A DNA stretch of 64,000 bases from Lateolabrax maculatus (Eukaryota > Chordata > Actinopteri > Acropomatiformes > Lateolabracidae), in the NCBI GenBank assembly GCA_031216445.1, contig CM062202.1, forward strand, positions 15,699,501 to 15,763,500, given 5' to 3'. Below are positions 38,305 through 52,700 of this stretch, in pieces (positions within the stretch are counted from its first letter, which is position 1; every line of letters begins with the position of its first letter). Below the pieces are notes generated by a model. It was not told the origin of the DNA. It worked only from the letters and a program-made list of their open reading frames with translations, and searched no databases. The position numbers were made by a program, and so were the translations under genes.

Positions 38305-41300
38305 AAGGGCTCAGTAATTTCCTAAAACAACAGGGCACCGTAGTTTTTATTAAATGTTATTCAAACTGGAGTAAATAGTGCATTTGTTGGGGATTATTTT
38401 TAGCCATGGATTAATACACGTTTGGTATGCTAGCTAGTATTTACAGCAGCAAGGCGGTGTCTAAGGGATTGATTCAAAATAAACTATAGTGCTCATGTTC
38501 ATTGTAGTGAAGTAATATCCCCAAGTGCAATGGTGTGGCACTGGACAATACTTGTTATGCCATATCCTTTAGGTAAAAGTAACATTATCACAATCTAAAA
38601 ATTCTCAATTATGAGTAAAAGTGTTTAAAAATGTATTGTATGTATGTAGCCATATTATCAGCAAAAGTACTCATAATGAAGGATGACCACTGAGTGCTAT
38701 ATATAATATTTTTGGGTATTATTATTATTATTATTATGAATGCATTATATGTTAAGTAGCATTTTAATGCTGTGGCTGGTTGAGTTGGAGGTCAGGAAGG
38801 TAGATTTAGAATCATGTTTTTCCATATGTCGATGTAGGTATACATGTGATGTACTGCACAAGGCATTTGAAGTTGCACAAAACATCAAATAACAGTTAAA
38901 AATCACCATAATTGTCTTTTCCAGCTGATTCCAACAATTGGAGTGGCATCTTTATTACATGCAAATAAAATCAAGACTAAACAAGAAAAGAAGATGACCT
39001 CAAATCCCGACACCACAACAAATCCATGCGTCCTACAGACATTGCACTACATTTAAGGGCAACAGAGGAAACTCATAGCCATAAACTGTATGTTTTAGCC
39101 ACATGAGGCCTTAATGACCTCAACTGAAAATATTAAAGAGCAACTTCACTGCATTCAACTCAACACAATTGCAGCAATGTGAAAGTACCTCAAAATTCTG
39201 TATCTCTCTCTCTCAGACTCACTGCTTTTCTCTGTCTTTCCTCCCTCTTTGCTCTTTGTAATTTCTCCTCTGGTTAAATAATAACAACTCTGTACATTTA
39301 AAACAGAATCCAATTCTGTTTTTCCACATTTTTCAAAGAGCTCTTGTATTTGAGTTTGTGTTTTTGTCTTTCCATCTTTCACACACACACACACAGAGAC
39401 ACACACCGCTTCCCCTAAACTAGACTGGAGCCGTGTGTGTGCCTTAATTTAGAAGGTCTAATTTGTTCTCTCCAGACCTGTCGAGCAGATAAGAGGGAAG
39501 AGGAGAGGAGGCAGAGAGAGGAAAAGAGGAAGAGAGAGACAGAGAGAGAATGAGGAGAAGCCGCAGTGGAAGGAGTGAACAGGTGTCTGAGATTGTATCA
39601 GCATGTCAGCTAATGACTAAAACAACCTGAACAGAGAGAGCCAGAGTGAGAGAGATGGTGAGAGAGGCATTTGTGAAGTAGTGAGATACGAAGTGGACTG
39701 AGTTTGACTAGATAAAAGAAAAACCATGAAGGAAAGTAAAACAGCGTCAGCGTGAGAGAGAGAAACGGCAGAGTGGAGTCAGATGGAAGCAATCAGAGAA
39801 AAGAGAGTAAATAAAGAAAAAAACAAAAAACACACCCCTGCTATTTTTTTTTAACTCTGTCTGTTTTTTACACCTATCACCACTTTCAACCTGAATCTCT
39901 GCCTGTCTGAATAGAGCACTTCACAGGGTTCTTAGTAATCAAAACCTGAACCACGACCAAAGTCGAGCCGTTCCAAATTATATTTAGTCCTACCAGGTCT
40001 GGATAGGGTCTGGTTTTATTGCTGCATGTCTTGCAGCACTTACCCAAGTGGATCCATGCGGACCCTATATCAACTGTGGGAACTGTGATATGCAGAACAT
40101 GTATTACTGCTCTTCATGATCTTCAATTGCTGCTTGTTAATTAGAGCATCATCGCGCCACTGCAGAATTCTCTCTTAGACTTAGCCACCTAATGCGTCTC
40201 ACCATGGTAGGTGTCTTGAGACGCGTTCTATGCAGGTGTTGAAACATGTGCAAATGCAAAATGTAATGTAAATGTCTTTCCGAAACACATACGTAATCTT
40301 TACTCCTCCCAAGTGTAACTACAGCAGTAAACAGTTTGTGGAAGTACCCACTTCAGTAGCCAATGAACTTACTGAAATTACACTAAAATCAGCTGTCTTC
40401 TCTGTGCCTCATTAAACTTCAGGAAAAAGCGTCTCTAGCAATTTCAACACATAAAGTAATACAGAAAGCATAATAAGCCATTGTAGCATGTATCTGATGC
40501 CTGATCAGTTCAACCACTGAATGATGCATGGATGAGAGAGCATTGATCTGTATGGGCGAGGGAGCGGTGTCAGTAAGAGCCGTGAAGACGAGGAAAACAT
40601 TTGTCTCGCTTGTAGTCCATCAGTTCGAGTTATCCATGTTTATGTTAGGTTCTGTACAGTTGTTACAGTTGGTAGCTGCTAAACTCTACTGGTGATTTTT
40701 AGCCGATACAGAACAGCTTCGGGAGTATTACCACTACTCGCTGTGCTGCAGTGAAGCTTATGCAGATTAGGCAGAGTGAGGTTTATGCTTGTAGCCCGGG
40801 AAAACAAAAAGAGATTGCAATCAGATTTGTCATCTGGCTAATGGAGACGCAGACAGTTTATCATGTGGTTAAATGTAAATAAAAGTGTATTCAAATTCAT
40901 CTGGATTTTATTCAAATATAAGACACTTGAATTGACAAGTGTAAATGGGGTCTAATCAGGTCGAACACATTTCAGATTGGGTCTCATTATCTTTGGATCT
41001 CTTTGGATCAGGTCTCCTTTTTTAAAAAACAAATTTGGGTAAATTTCCACAGATTGGAACCTTAATTGACCTTTATGTCTGATATAAGAATACAGCTGCC
41101 CCACCCGCACCCAAAGAAACAAAACCCCACTATCTACAGGCAACACTGCAGTCAAACAGAGGCCTTAATCATTATTCATGTCACTGTCTTTCCCCAAATC
41201 ATTATTCTTTGATCCTTTTCAAATCTTATTTTTAGCGGGTCTGATTCGTCATCTGCAGTGCAGGCTTACATGAAGTAATGAGTGCTTTTGATTGCATAAG

Positions 41301-43705
41301 ATAAACATTTTAGGAGCTATTTGGTTATAAATGCTCAAAGAAAGGCTCTTTGAATGCGCAAATCAGCCTCATTATCTTTATTGTGAACAGAAGCGACTCT
41401 AAGTTTGTCTTTGTAAGACTTCAGAACCTTATAGATCTTTCTTGGTTTTAGTTTTTTTTTGTAATACGGATTTCACTGTGTGTGATCATACAAGTAACAG
41501 TAATGTGTTTTGGGTGAGTATTCCTGGTAAGTGTTGCAGGTGCAGTGGAAAAAGTCCATTGAACAAGAAAGATGATCCATGTTAGTTCCCAGAATCCCAC
41601 TTTGAGTCATCCAACATCTGTACTTTCCATACAGACTGGACTGGAATATGAATTCAAGTGAAACCAACAACACGTTTATATGTATGTGTGTCTGTTTTTG
41701 ATAATGCTGGGTGATAAACTGCACCAGTCAAAGGCTTTCAAAAACATTAGCTTTTATTATGACTTAAAAGTATCATGTTATGTAATCATTTGCTGAATTA
41801 TTCTTTTTAATAGTGTGATGTTTTTAACATGTCTATTTGAGATATTCTTGGTGACACAAACTTATTTGTCTTTTTGTCAATAGCTAAGTCCTTTAAGTAC
41901 CCAGCTGTGGACTTGTGAACATCAAGCAAAGCTCTGTTGCTGCTGCTGGAAATACAGTAAAACATTTCCACTAGTTTATTGACCCATCCAAAGTGTAGGT
42001 ATCAATGTAAAGCTAATTTGAGTAATTGCATAAGTTAGGTCTATACCACTGCTGTTTTAATGTTGATCACCAAAAGACAGTGTCAAAACTAATGTATTTA
42101 CATAAATATACTGCAGATTGATTGCCAGAGGTATCAAAGTAAACTCTACAAGAACAACAATAAAAGCCCCTGAGCTTCGTGAGAAGGAGTGTTTATCTGC
42201 TTTTAACTTGAAAACGATCTTACACTGATGACACAGATGAGATATCTACTAACTTAATGGCCTCTGGCTGAAAGCGAGATAACTGGTCATGCGGAGTAAA
42301 AGTCGACAGGGAAATGCTGTTGCCTTCCTCACCATCTACCACACACTTAGTCTTTAGCTGCTCCAGTGTCCAACTGTACAAAATGGAGGTTGAAAAGGGC
42401 AGCTCCCTGGTGTCCCTTCCACTAGACTGCTACTGTAAATAAGAATGTGTTCCCTCACTACTGGTGAACATGGTGATATTGCCTGAAATATTACTTTTAG
42501 CTTCTATAATAAATATTGCTTCATAGATTGTACAAGAAAGTATATTACCTTCTATACGGAAACCGTGAGAGGCAAATGAGAAAAAAAAAATTCTGGTGAT
42601 CTATTTTCTAAGTCTGATCTAAATGGTCCATGTCCTGTAGACTGTTTTTTATACTTGAAGCTAGAGTTTAAGATGTAGCATCCATTATTATCCATTATTT
42701 ACATCCTTAACATGAATTCAAAAGATAAACTACTATTAAATCCATCTGCTGACTGTGATCTGGAAGTGATCTTATCTCTTTTCTGTCCTGTTTCTACCTG
42801 TTTTTGACAGCAGAGAAGATAAATATGCAGCATGACTTGCTATCATTCACCAGGATTTGATTTTCCCCCTGCAGATGCAGGATGACTGATGAAAACTCAT
42901 AAATTAATGAGTTACCAGTCACTCCATGTGACTTACTCCTCTTGATTTGATTGTAATTAGTGTGAACATCAAATGCACCAGAAATAAAAGGCAACTATTT
43001 ATCATGTTTCGTGTACAGAATAAGTAAACCAAACTACAATCAGTTTAGAACATAAACATAAGTTTTCTACTGAGTTACAGTTTCAACAAACATATACTGT
43101 ACAATGCATACCAAATGTCCATTCAAGGAAAACACATTTTATAAAAGTAACAATACAAAAATGTTGCTCAGATGTTTTCAGTCCTCCCTATACATGTTCT
43201 GATCCATGTCTCTTAAACTTTTTTTTCCCCAACCCCATTAAGTGGCCCAGATGTGCTTGACATGAAGCATTTATCCTTAAAAGGAAGTGAGAGAAGGAAT
43301 CTGTAAACATGCATTTACTTGCAAACACTCTCACACACACTCACACACACACACACTCTTATAGGAACCCTTCTGACCTCATGCACAGCTGGTTTAGGTG
43401 TGTGTTTATGAGTTCATTTAGACAAAGGCCACAAGCGAGGATCTGTTAAACAAAAACCTTCACACTGACTGGCTTTGATGTCAACTCTATTACATTAGCA
43501 GACACACACACACACACACACACACCGAGACAAATTGAGGGCACTGTGTCTTTGAAGTGTGGCTGAGACAGATTAACTGTTCCATATTGACTGGAGATGG
43601 TATTTAAGGCTCTTCAAGGAGAGGGATCCGATAGCCAGTGAGATTTTATGTGTGTGTGTAAAGTGGGTGATGCCAGAGACAGTGTGTGTTTTTAGGTGTG
43701 TGTGT

Positions 43706-43737
<32 letters not shown>

Positions 43738-46700
43738 TTGAGAGAGAGAGAGAGAGAGACAAAGAATGTGTGCATGTGTGTCAAATATGGCAATCTGATG
43801 AGTGTTTATCACCTAAACGTGCTTTGACTAGAGTTTGATTTCTTTCACACACACAAGCACAAACACACTCACAAAGACACACAGACAGCTTGATTGGAAA
43901 TTCTTTAAGGATTTTCCTGACATACTGACAGTCCATCAGGTAGACAGGAAGTCATCTGAATATCTTTAATAACCTTAGATTACATGAACCTCCACCCCAT
44001 CTCCTACAAGCAGTGTTTAAAGGCAACTATTTGAAAAGTAAAAAAAACAGTAAACTAACCACTCTTAACCATTTAGCTTCTTTGTGCAGTTATTGTGAGT
44101 GTAAATGTTTTTTTTTGAGGAAGTACCTGTCAGCCACAGCAGGAAACAAGACCTTGAAATCATATCTTTAGATGCTTTGGGAACTATTTGCATCAGTTTT
44201 ATTTTACTCGATGGCCTCAATCAATAGTAATCAAGCTGCTTTTATCAGAAACTGAAAAGTATCTTGACTGTAGCTTTTAAATCACTAAACCAACTTAATA
44301 AGAAACACAAAATCATTTTTTCACTTACTCAGTAATCATCTTTCCTTCTCTTCTCTTCAGTACAGTTTCTCACCCATTGCCTGCTCAATTGATCAATTAC
44401 TGAATGATTGTTTCTGCTGTCCATTTCTGCAGTATGACTCTCCTCTGCCCGCATCCAACACCAACTGGGAGGCTGTCACTGCGCCCATGTCGGTGAGTCA
44501 TGCACACATACACACTAATTCAAATTAAATGCTTGACCTCAGTTATAATAAGAGATATTTTTGGCTCACACGTTAACCATTGAATGAAAGAAATAGATGC
44601 ATATATAGTAGTTTTGTACAACATAAAAAGTATGCACTGCTAGGAAAATGTCATCTCTGTCATCAGGATTATACAATATTATTTCAAACTTATATCTAAG
44701 TTTAAACTTCAACTTTAAAAACTGTTATTTGCTATTTCAAGACATACAGCCTACCTGCCTTCCAACCCCGTCACCCCATATATGTGTCTTCTTAAGCACA
44801 CTGGTAACAATGGCTACACTAATAAATATGACATATGGTCCATTTGCATAGGCTAACACACACCCACAGACAGAATACATTCATGCATGTATGTACTGTA
44901 TTTATAATGTATGATGGTTGAGATGTAAAATGCCATGCTTCCTTAGACTAATGTTATTACAAGTACATCAGTGTAATTTGAGTGTGAGCGAGCAATGGGG
45001 TTCAGTGTCATATGTGACCATAATAATTAGTGTGCATTGGACTGTGTGGCAGTTTTTCTGCGTGGATAGATAGTGCTTATACTGTACATGTGTGGGTGTA
45101 TGTTTTTGTGTGTGTATGTATGGATATGTCACTGAAGTGCAGATGGGATGTACTCGTACGGTTTGTTGGCGTCTTCCACTTTATATTCAAATGGCACCCT
45201 GAAACACGAGCTGCTTCATGGGTTTTTCCAGTGATTAGTCGTTTTACATTAAGATCATGTTGTTAACTGGTTCACACTACTAAGCAATACAAAGTGCAAT
45301 ACATTCATTATAAAGATGATGATAATTCTTTGCTCTCAGCCCCTCATTAATACGATGATTTGAGCATTTTAAAATCCTTACACTGAAACGTGAAATAGTG
45401 AAAGTAAATACAAACTGTATCAGATCACAATGTGTAGTATTGATCTAATGGAGTCACGTAGCATGGAAGAGTGATACTAAAATTATCATTTATAATTTAT
45501 ACTTATGAACTTACTATATTAAAGCAATTGCAATAAATGTTAACAAATGTTCAGTCTCAGAGGTGTACTTCAGTTCTCATGTTAGCTTTAATGACTCTAA
45601 GTCTCCTCCATATGCTCCTGATATCTTCTCATCACCTACCCTTGTCCAGCCATCTGTATTGAAATCTAAGTGTGCTAATAATGGCAGCTAAAGTCACAGG
45701 CATAATAGTCGTTCATGCTATAAGAATTTGATTGCAATTGCCTCCTAGCTGGAGAATAGCCTGCAGCAGGGAGAAATGGACATCTAGGGCTCATCTGTGC
45801 AATATGTTGCTGCTTTTGTCCTCCCATGTTGCTGAATGACTGTGTTAGATATACAGTATAGTGGTATTCAAAAGTATTCTTGCAAAACAAAAGGGCCTGA
45901 CTACATTTATAAGTGGAGTATTATCACTGATTTAAGATATTGTTGAATTTGCACAATAATGTTGGCTGGTTTGGAATTTTCTTTCTTTTAGTTTTTGAAG
46001 CATTTAGTAGAATTTTTTCTACTTGGAGTCAAGCTCAATGTAACACCCAGGTTTGCTTATATACTTCTGTCACTGGAACACCATCATACATTAGTGGCGA
46101 AACACTGTATACTGTAATGGAAATCTTAAATGACTGGATGTGTTAGAGGATTCTGAGTCAGTATGACCAACAGTAACTTTGGTCTCTATGTTCATGGTAT
46201 TTTCTTTCTTTGTGGCAGTGTGAAGGTTATCTGTTGATATCTTTAAATCTTCCCAAGAATCCTTGGATATCTTTTCAGTGCTGGATAAGGAACAGTGCTA
46301 ACCTCCCCAACACAGCACATGCTGTAACTACAGAGTGGGCAATGAAATATGCAGACACCAAAAACATTGTCAAAGATTTCACAGAGTTAAGAAACCGATT
46401 TTTTCTTTAGCTGCAGAGGTATCCCTCCTACCTCTGCATATAACTAGTGCTTCTACATTTCATAAAAAACATTCAGCAAAGCCATCTGATTCACTGCCAG
46501 ACACTACAAAACATCGTCGTGACTTGTCCACTGGCTCTCCAGCAACCCTTTCAATGGGGTTGCATTATAGTTCTGTGCTGCATTATACTGCTGTGATTTC
46601 CCTTATGTGCTATAGGTTATAATGCTATAAATAAACAATTATTAGAATCGGCTTAAATTAATAATATAATTAATATTTTGAACCTTTGCTCTTTGCAGGA

Positions 46701-49700
46701 CAGTGGTGGACTGCAGATGCCAGCAGCAGTCACCCAAGTTCCTTTTTCTTTGGAGGATTTGGACCGAACCATAGCTGCCTTTGACACTGTAGAACAGCTT
46801 CTTCGATCCCTGAGCCCAGACACCTGGAGACAGGACCTGGACAGCATCTACACTCAAACACATCTACATTATAGATCCAGGGCCTATCATCTGGCAAGCA
46901 GACATAATAAAGGTAAGATATACTTTATATCTTATGTATCTCCAAGTTTTACAAGCCATACAGGAACCTGTCCAACAAACATACTGTATGTACATAATCT
47001 TAAACACATGTATTATTGTCCGACCGTCTTTCAGGATTGCAGAACACTAAACCCAAACATACTGTATATGTCCTGGCATGACTGTGCTTTTAGCATGAGG
47101 ATAATCACTTCCATGTGACTCTAATATAACTGCTGAAAATGGAATGTGCTGATACAGTTTTACAATACAAGACTGAAATGTAAGATTTTAAGTAGATATG
47201 ATAAAGAGACAGTGTTTAGTATCCGTTAGATGCTATCAAACTATGAATAAGAAGAGTCAAAAGGAAGCTCCAGTTTTGCTTAATTGAAAGAGTCACAAAT
47301 GTACAAAGTATACTTATAATTTTGTGTCCAACTAGCTAGAAATGCACATAAAATCCTACAAAAATCAGGCTCATGTGGGCAGGTAAATACTGTGCTGTGT
47401 GTGCAGCATGCATAAACAAATGTATGTGTGAGAACTAAAACAATTCAGTTTCACTAACAGTATAAGGATCATAGATCAAGCAGATTATCTGTAAGTTTTT
47501 TGTGCAGTGATGTGTAAATTGTGTTTGTATTTTTTTCTCTTTATGTATTGAAAAATATAAGCGTGACATAGGAAAAGATTTTATAATTATGTTTAAGTAT
47601 AAACACAAGAATACTTTTATGATGAGGCCAGATGACTGGTAGTGACATGCTGAGTTAGTAATGTAAAAGTTAATGCAGGAAGATGACAGGAGAGATGTTC
47701 TTATCCCATTTTATTGTGCTGCAGATGGTGATCCTCAATGACTCTGCTGCATTCACAGTATTTCCCTGCAGACTGGTGCAGTCTTTGGTAGCTGGTGTAA
47801 TAGAGGGGAGGGGAGAGTGTGCCGCCTTGTGCTGACCAAGAAGCCCCACACAGCAGGAGGCCCATTCTCAGTCGTTAGGCTCGACATAAAACTCAGTAGC
47901 ACAGCATTGCGGTGGATAAAGTCTACACCTTGGTCATTTGAAGGAAATTGTTAGTCAGGGCTGTAATGACTGTGCTAATGAAGTGTCGGATATGCAGTTG
48001 AAACCGTATTATCTAGTCCGTGTCAAGTAGTGATACAATGACATTAGGTTGTGTGGTGGTTGAGTGAATCTCTACAGACTTAATTTGGCATGTAGGAAGG
48101 AATATATAAAGATTGAATAGACATTTGTGCACTTGACTCCCCTGTGCTGATTATACAAATAGAATTAAAAGAGCGTTTTGATTAATTGGGTGTGAAAATG
48201 CTTTTGAACTTGAAATATATATATATAGAAGTGGAAATACATTTGCCCCTTTTTCTTGTTTTCTGTAAATATAAAAGATCCATGTGAAAAAATGTAACCA
48301 GCTCCTGCTCATATTATGATGCAACAACATACCGTAGCCTGACTAAGTTGTTGCATCATCAAAAGAGCAGTTTGCCCTCTAGGGGGTCTAAAAGTGAGTC
48401 GGTGACAGATTTAAGGTGACACAGGACCAGCACTTCCAGGCAATTTCTTACTGTGAAGTCAGTTCCAACGACCCAGAGTAACTGAGGCAATAGATTTTGT
48501 CCTTAAGAGCAGATATGAAATTTTGACCCGCTTACACTTATTACACACACACGTCAAACAATCAGGGGAGCATGTGTTCAGGGATGTGTGTATAGAAGCA
48601 TTCAAGCAGGAGACCTGAGTGATTTCACCCCCATCTCTCTCACCTGTGCCTCCGTATCTCTCTTCTTCACTCCCTCTGTCTTTCTACCTGAGGGCTCTCC
48701 TGATCCGTAGTAAATATTTGTACTTGACAGCAAATCTATCTCTATTTATCAGTGCATGTGTGTGCTCGGCTGGCACGAGAAAGCTCCGTACATGGGGAGT
48801 CTGTGCATGTTGCAGCACTAGGTGCATAGGTGCTGCAGGTCTTTGATACACTGTATCAGCGTACTTCTCTCTAATTGGAAATTCAACCTGTGCAGCGGAG
48901 CAGAAATCTGCCTCAGTCAGCAGCTTAGCTTTGTTTCCATTAAGACACACACGCTCAGTAGCTCACACCCACCTTCGTTCCCATGAAGGACAGTAAGTCT
49001 GATCATAATATTAATTGGAACACTTTGAAGTCCAAGTAACTCACACACATGCAGAATCTCACATAAATAAATTGACATAATAGTACTCACATAAACACAC
49101 ACACGGATACTACACTTCTTTTGGTGTTGGTGGCTATGTGAGTGACATAGTCATTCTCGCGGTCTGGCTTGTTCTTAGTCTTTCTGTCTGTCTTTTTCTC
49201 CCCCACAATCCCTGACAGGGTTCCACACCACCGCTTTTCTGAGATTGCACTTATTCCCCTTAAAGAGACACAAGCTTGGCCCTGCAAGCACATGCAGTAT
49301 ACACGCCTTCACGCTCACACATGACCTGTGCCTTCATCTTCACTCATACAGTGTAAACATGCACCTTACCCCATGCACACAAACACACATACCTGTTGTT
49401 TCCTGCACTTTGTGTCATAAGGCAGCATTGAATGTGCCCATTAGCGCTGATTCAGTGGTGGGTGACTCAGTGTGCTTTCATCCCAGCTCCTTTAAATAAA
49501 GCCTTGCATCACTTTAGGAGATGTAAACGAACAGTACAAATGTTAGAGACACCTGTCACAACTCTTGACCTCCTAGCAATTTTGTCATCAACCATGAAAC
49601 TTGTTGAAAATCTGCTATTTTTCTCTTCTTTTTGCTCTTTAAAAATCACAAAAAACAGAAATGATGGGTTCTCCTGTCACCTGTACTTTTTACAACAAAG

Positions 49701-52700
49701 GGAGATGCAGGAAAAAAGATTTCTATGATTTGGCTGTGAGGAAAAGGTAGATATTAGTGTAGCAGAATGCAGGGTGTGTACAGTAGTCCTAGATGATGAG
49801 ATGGATTCTTAAAGGGACAGTTCACCCCAAAATCTAAAATACATATTTTCCCTCTTACCGATAGTGCTATTTATCTATCTATATTGTTTTTGGTGGGAGT
49901 TGCTGAGTTTTGGAGATAACAGCACTAGATGTCTGCCTTCTCTAATTTAATGTAGATGGCACTCAAAGGCTCAAAGCAGCAAAAAATAAATTTCAAAAAC
50001 TCACAATGTCTCTTTCCAGAAATCATGACCTGGTTACTCAAGATAATCCACAGACCTTGTTGACGGTGGCCGCCGGACACTTGCCAGCAGCGGGGCCTGC
50101 TGGGCAACATCCCAATTGGGCTACCAGTGGCAAGTGTATTTTCTTTGGTGCTTTGAGCACCACAATTAGAGTGCCAACTACCTCTAATATATTAGAGAGA
50201 AGGCAGACATCTCTAGGGCCAATATCTCCAAAACTTGGCAACTCACACCAAAACAATCTACATGGATAAATAGCACTACAGGTAAGAGGAAAAATATTTG
50301 TTTTTGATTTTGAGGCGAACCGTCTCTTAATTCTTAATACTCCCTCCACATAACACCTTAGATTAATAGATTCTTTAAGGTAGATGTTATTGCGTCTGTG
50401 GTCTGAAACATTACGTTTTCTCCTGATATCATTGCAAGCGTAATTCTTTAATGGCAAATGTGCAAAAAAATAAATAAATCCTGCATTCTCTCATGTGTAA
50501 TAATGAACCACTACTAAACTGCGGCATATGTATCATTTAGCATGTTTAGCATAGACTTTTTTCCTTAATGGTGTTTTGGATGTTTACATATGAATTACAG
50601 ATGAGATACAAAAAAAGGAGAATGCAAAAGTTGGTGCAGAATCGCTCGTTACATTTATAGCAGTAGCTATAATAATCTTTTATCGTTTTTGTCTAAACGT
50701 TTGATTCAGTTAATCCAAAATACACACCAATACTGTTTTTTTTTTTTCAACTTGACACAAATACACTGAATCAGTTGTCCTCATGTGACCCTGTTAATAC
50801 TCTTTAACCACTTTGATGGAACCACAATTAAGTTTGTCAATATAAATAGGGCCCCCTCTACCTTCATCTCTCTCTGTATTGCCAAAGCAAATGGTCATGT
50901 CTCCTGCTCTTCTCTCTATCTCTTCACTGTTGCTCATTTGGCTTCCCCCATGCTGTGTGTCATGGGTGGAAACCCCCACAGCAAATATTTCTTTCTGAGA
51001 ACAATTGCTTATTGATTATCAATGCCATTAGGCTTACCTTGACCCCACTGCACTTCCATTTGGTTTCTCTCACTAACACACTGATATTGCAAGTCAAGCA
51101 AATTTGTCATTGTTAGGCTTATAAGGAGGACATTTCTAGGCAGTTTCCACTGCGTGACTGATCTTTAGTGTTGCATTTTTGCAGCAAAGCTCAAAAACAA
51201 GCCAATCTCACCAAGCCTCACTGTTGTAGTTCACTGAAAATATTGATCTTGACAAGCCCTTTATTCGTAATTCATTGTATTGGGTCATAAAAGCCCATTC
51301 AATGAAGTGAAAAATCTAGTAATGACCCAAGAAAACTTCATTCATCTTCACTGCAAATTAACTTGTTTAGAGAATATTTCACTTGTCTCAAGAAAGGATT
51401 ATCCCATTTCACCAAGGCTCTGCCTTCTAATTGGCTCTATGTGCTTTACAGGCTGTACAGCCAACCCCACCTTGTACTGGTTGTAAATATGGCCCTCTTA
51501 CCTGCTTCTACATTCTTCCAGTCTCATAATGGTGGAAGATCTCCACACTGCTTGCTCTGTCGTCTTCGTTTTATTCTGGGATAAATGCTGCAGACAGTGT
51601 ACAATACTTGGGTGGGGTCAGGGAGGAGTGCACTCATTCTGACAGCTCCTGAATGGAGATTGGCACCATCATATGCAAAACAAACAATCGGTGATGCTGC
51701 CACTTTAACCCCAGATTTTTCCCTTTCTGTTGGACAGAGACAGTTGCATTCCACCATAAAGGTGAACACATCAGCAATTTCTTCTTGTCATGTTGCTTTT
51801 ACTAAAGGGTTGTTCAGTCACCCTCTCCTAAAGTGGTTTCAGCAGGTAGTGAAGCATCAGACTGTAGTCCAGTGGGTCTTACTTCACATCCTCACATTTA
51901 GACATTTTCTTTGCTGGTCGACTTCTCTATATGCTGACGAAAGGTGCTTCAATGTTTCTTTTCTTACCTCCTTTAGCATAGGGTACACTAGACCATCATT
52001 TACGAAAGGAAAGGATAATGCCACAACTCGATGCGGCAGGAGCAGTCAAAGCAAAAACAAAGGATAACGCCAAGTGTGTGTAGATTCTCTTAGCGTCGCA
52101 TTTTTCATTTCCTAAACCCTTATGAATTCTCCTTCACATCTTTTCATGACCTCATGACATTTTCCATCAAGGTCAAGGAAGAGTGTTTAGAAAAATACAC
52201 AGAGCTATTCGACCGCAGCCCTAGTGTAATCATGAACCACCCTGTGGTGGTGATTATCCTGCTGATGACCTCAGTGAAGAGAGCAGTCAATCTGCCACTG
52301 ATTGCTCTTCTTTCTTTTCTTTTCTTCCTCTCATCTTCTTTGTTTTTTTTTGTTTCCTGTCTCATTTTTCCTTTTAACCACATGTGGTCACTCTGGATTG
52401 CCTGCAGACTATGATCAACATAAAGTGTTGATGCTTATATCATCAAACTAGAAACATCCATACAAATGCTGGAGATGATTGTTATAGGTCTCTCTTTGTA
52501 CAATTTACAAACCTTTTTCTTACGGACATTCATCAGCCTCAAAATAAAAGCTCACCTGCTACAGTTTGGCCTTATGCTCTCTTTGTACTGAGCAACAATA
52601 TGTATTTATGTCATTCAGTCAGTGGTCTCTAATGCCAATACTAGTGAAACATAAAGAAATACAGAGAGATTTTAATTAAGCTTCTGGATCTGGTGCTCCT

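Larger units (their letters stand above)
37373..44432 (+). other. pdgfd: pdgfd intron 3 (7.1 kb)
   Basis: The intron has purine-rich stretches (37560-38090 and 39470-39800), an (AT)n repeat, and CA/TG/GA repeats. About 39940-41260 looks like a degraded DNA transposon, with scattered gggtct and gaacc words at both ends, but I cannot set its ends. No gene is recognised in it. Confidence 0.9.

Noticed and set aside
39940..41260. Possible large degraded DNA transposon in intron 3
   Set aside because: Scattered gggtct and gaacc words at both ends hint at one, but I could not match terminal repeats or set boundaries, so it is mentioned only under intron 3.
51585..52067. A 160-codon open frame in intron 5
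   Set aside because: No domain or splice context is recognised. With about six thousand stop-to-stop intervals in the window, a few frames of this length are expected by chance.
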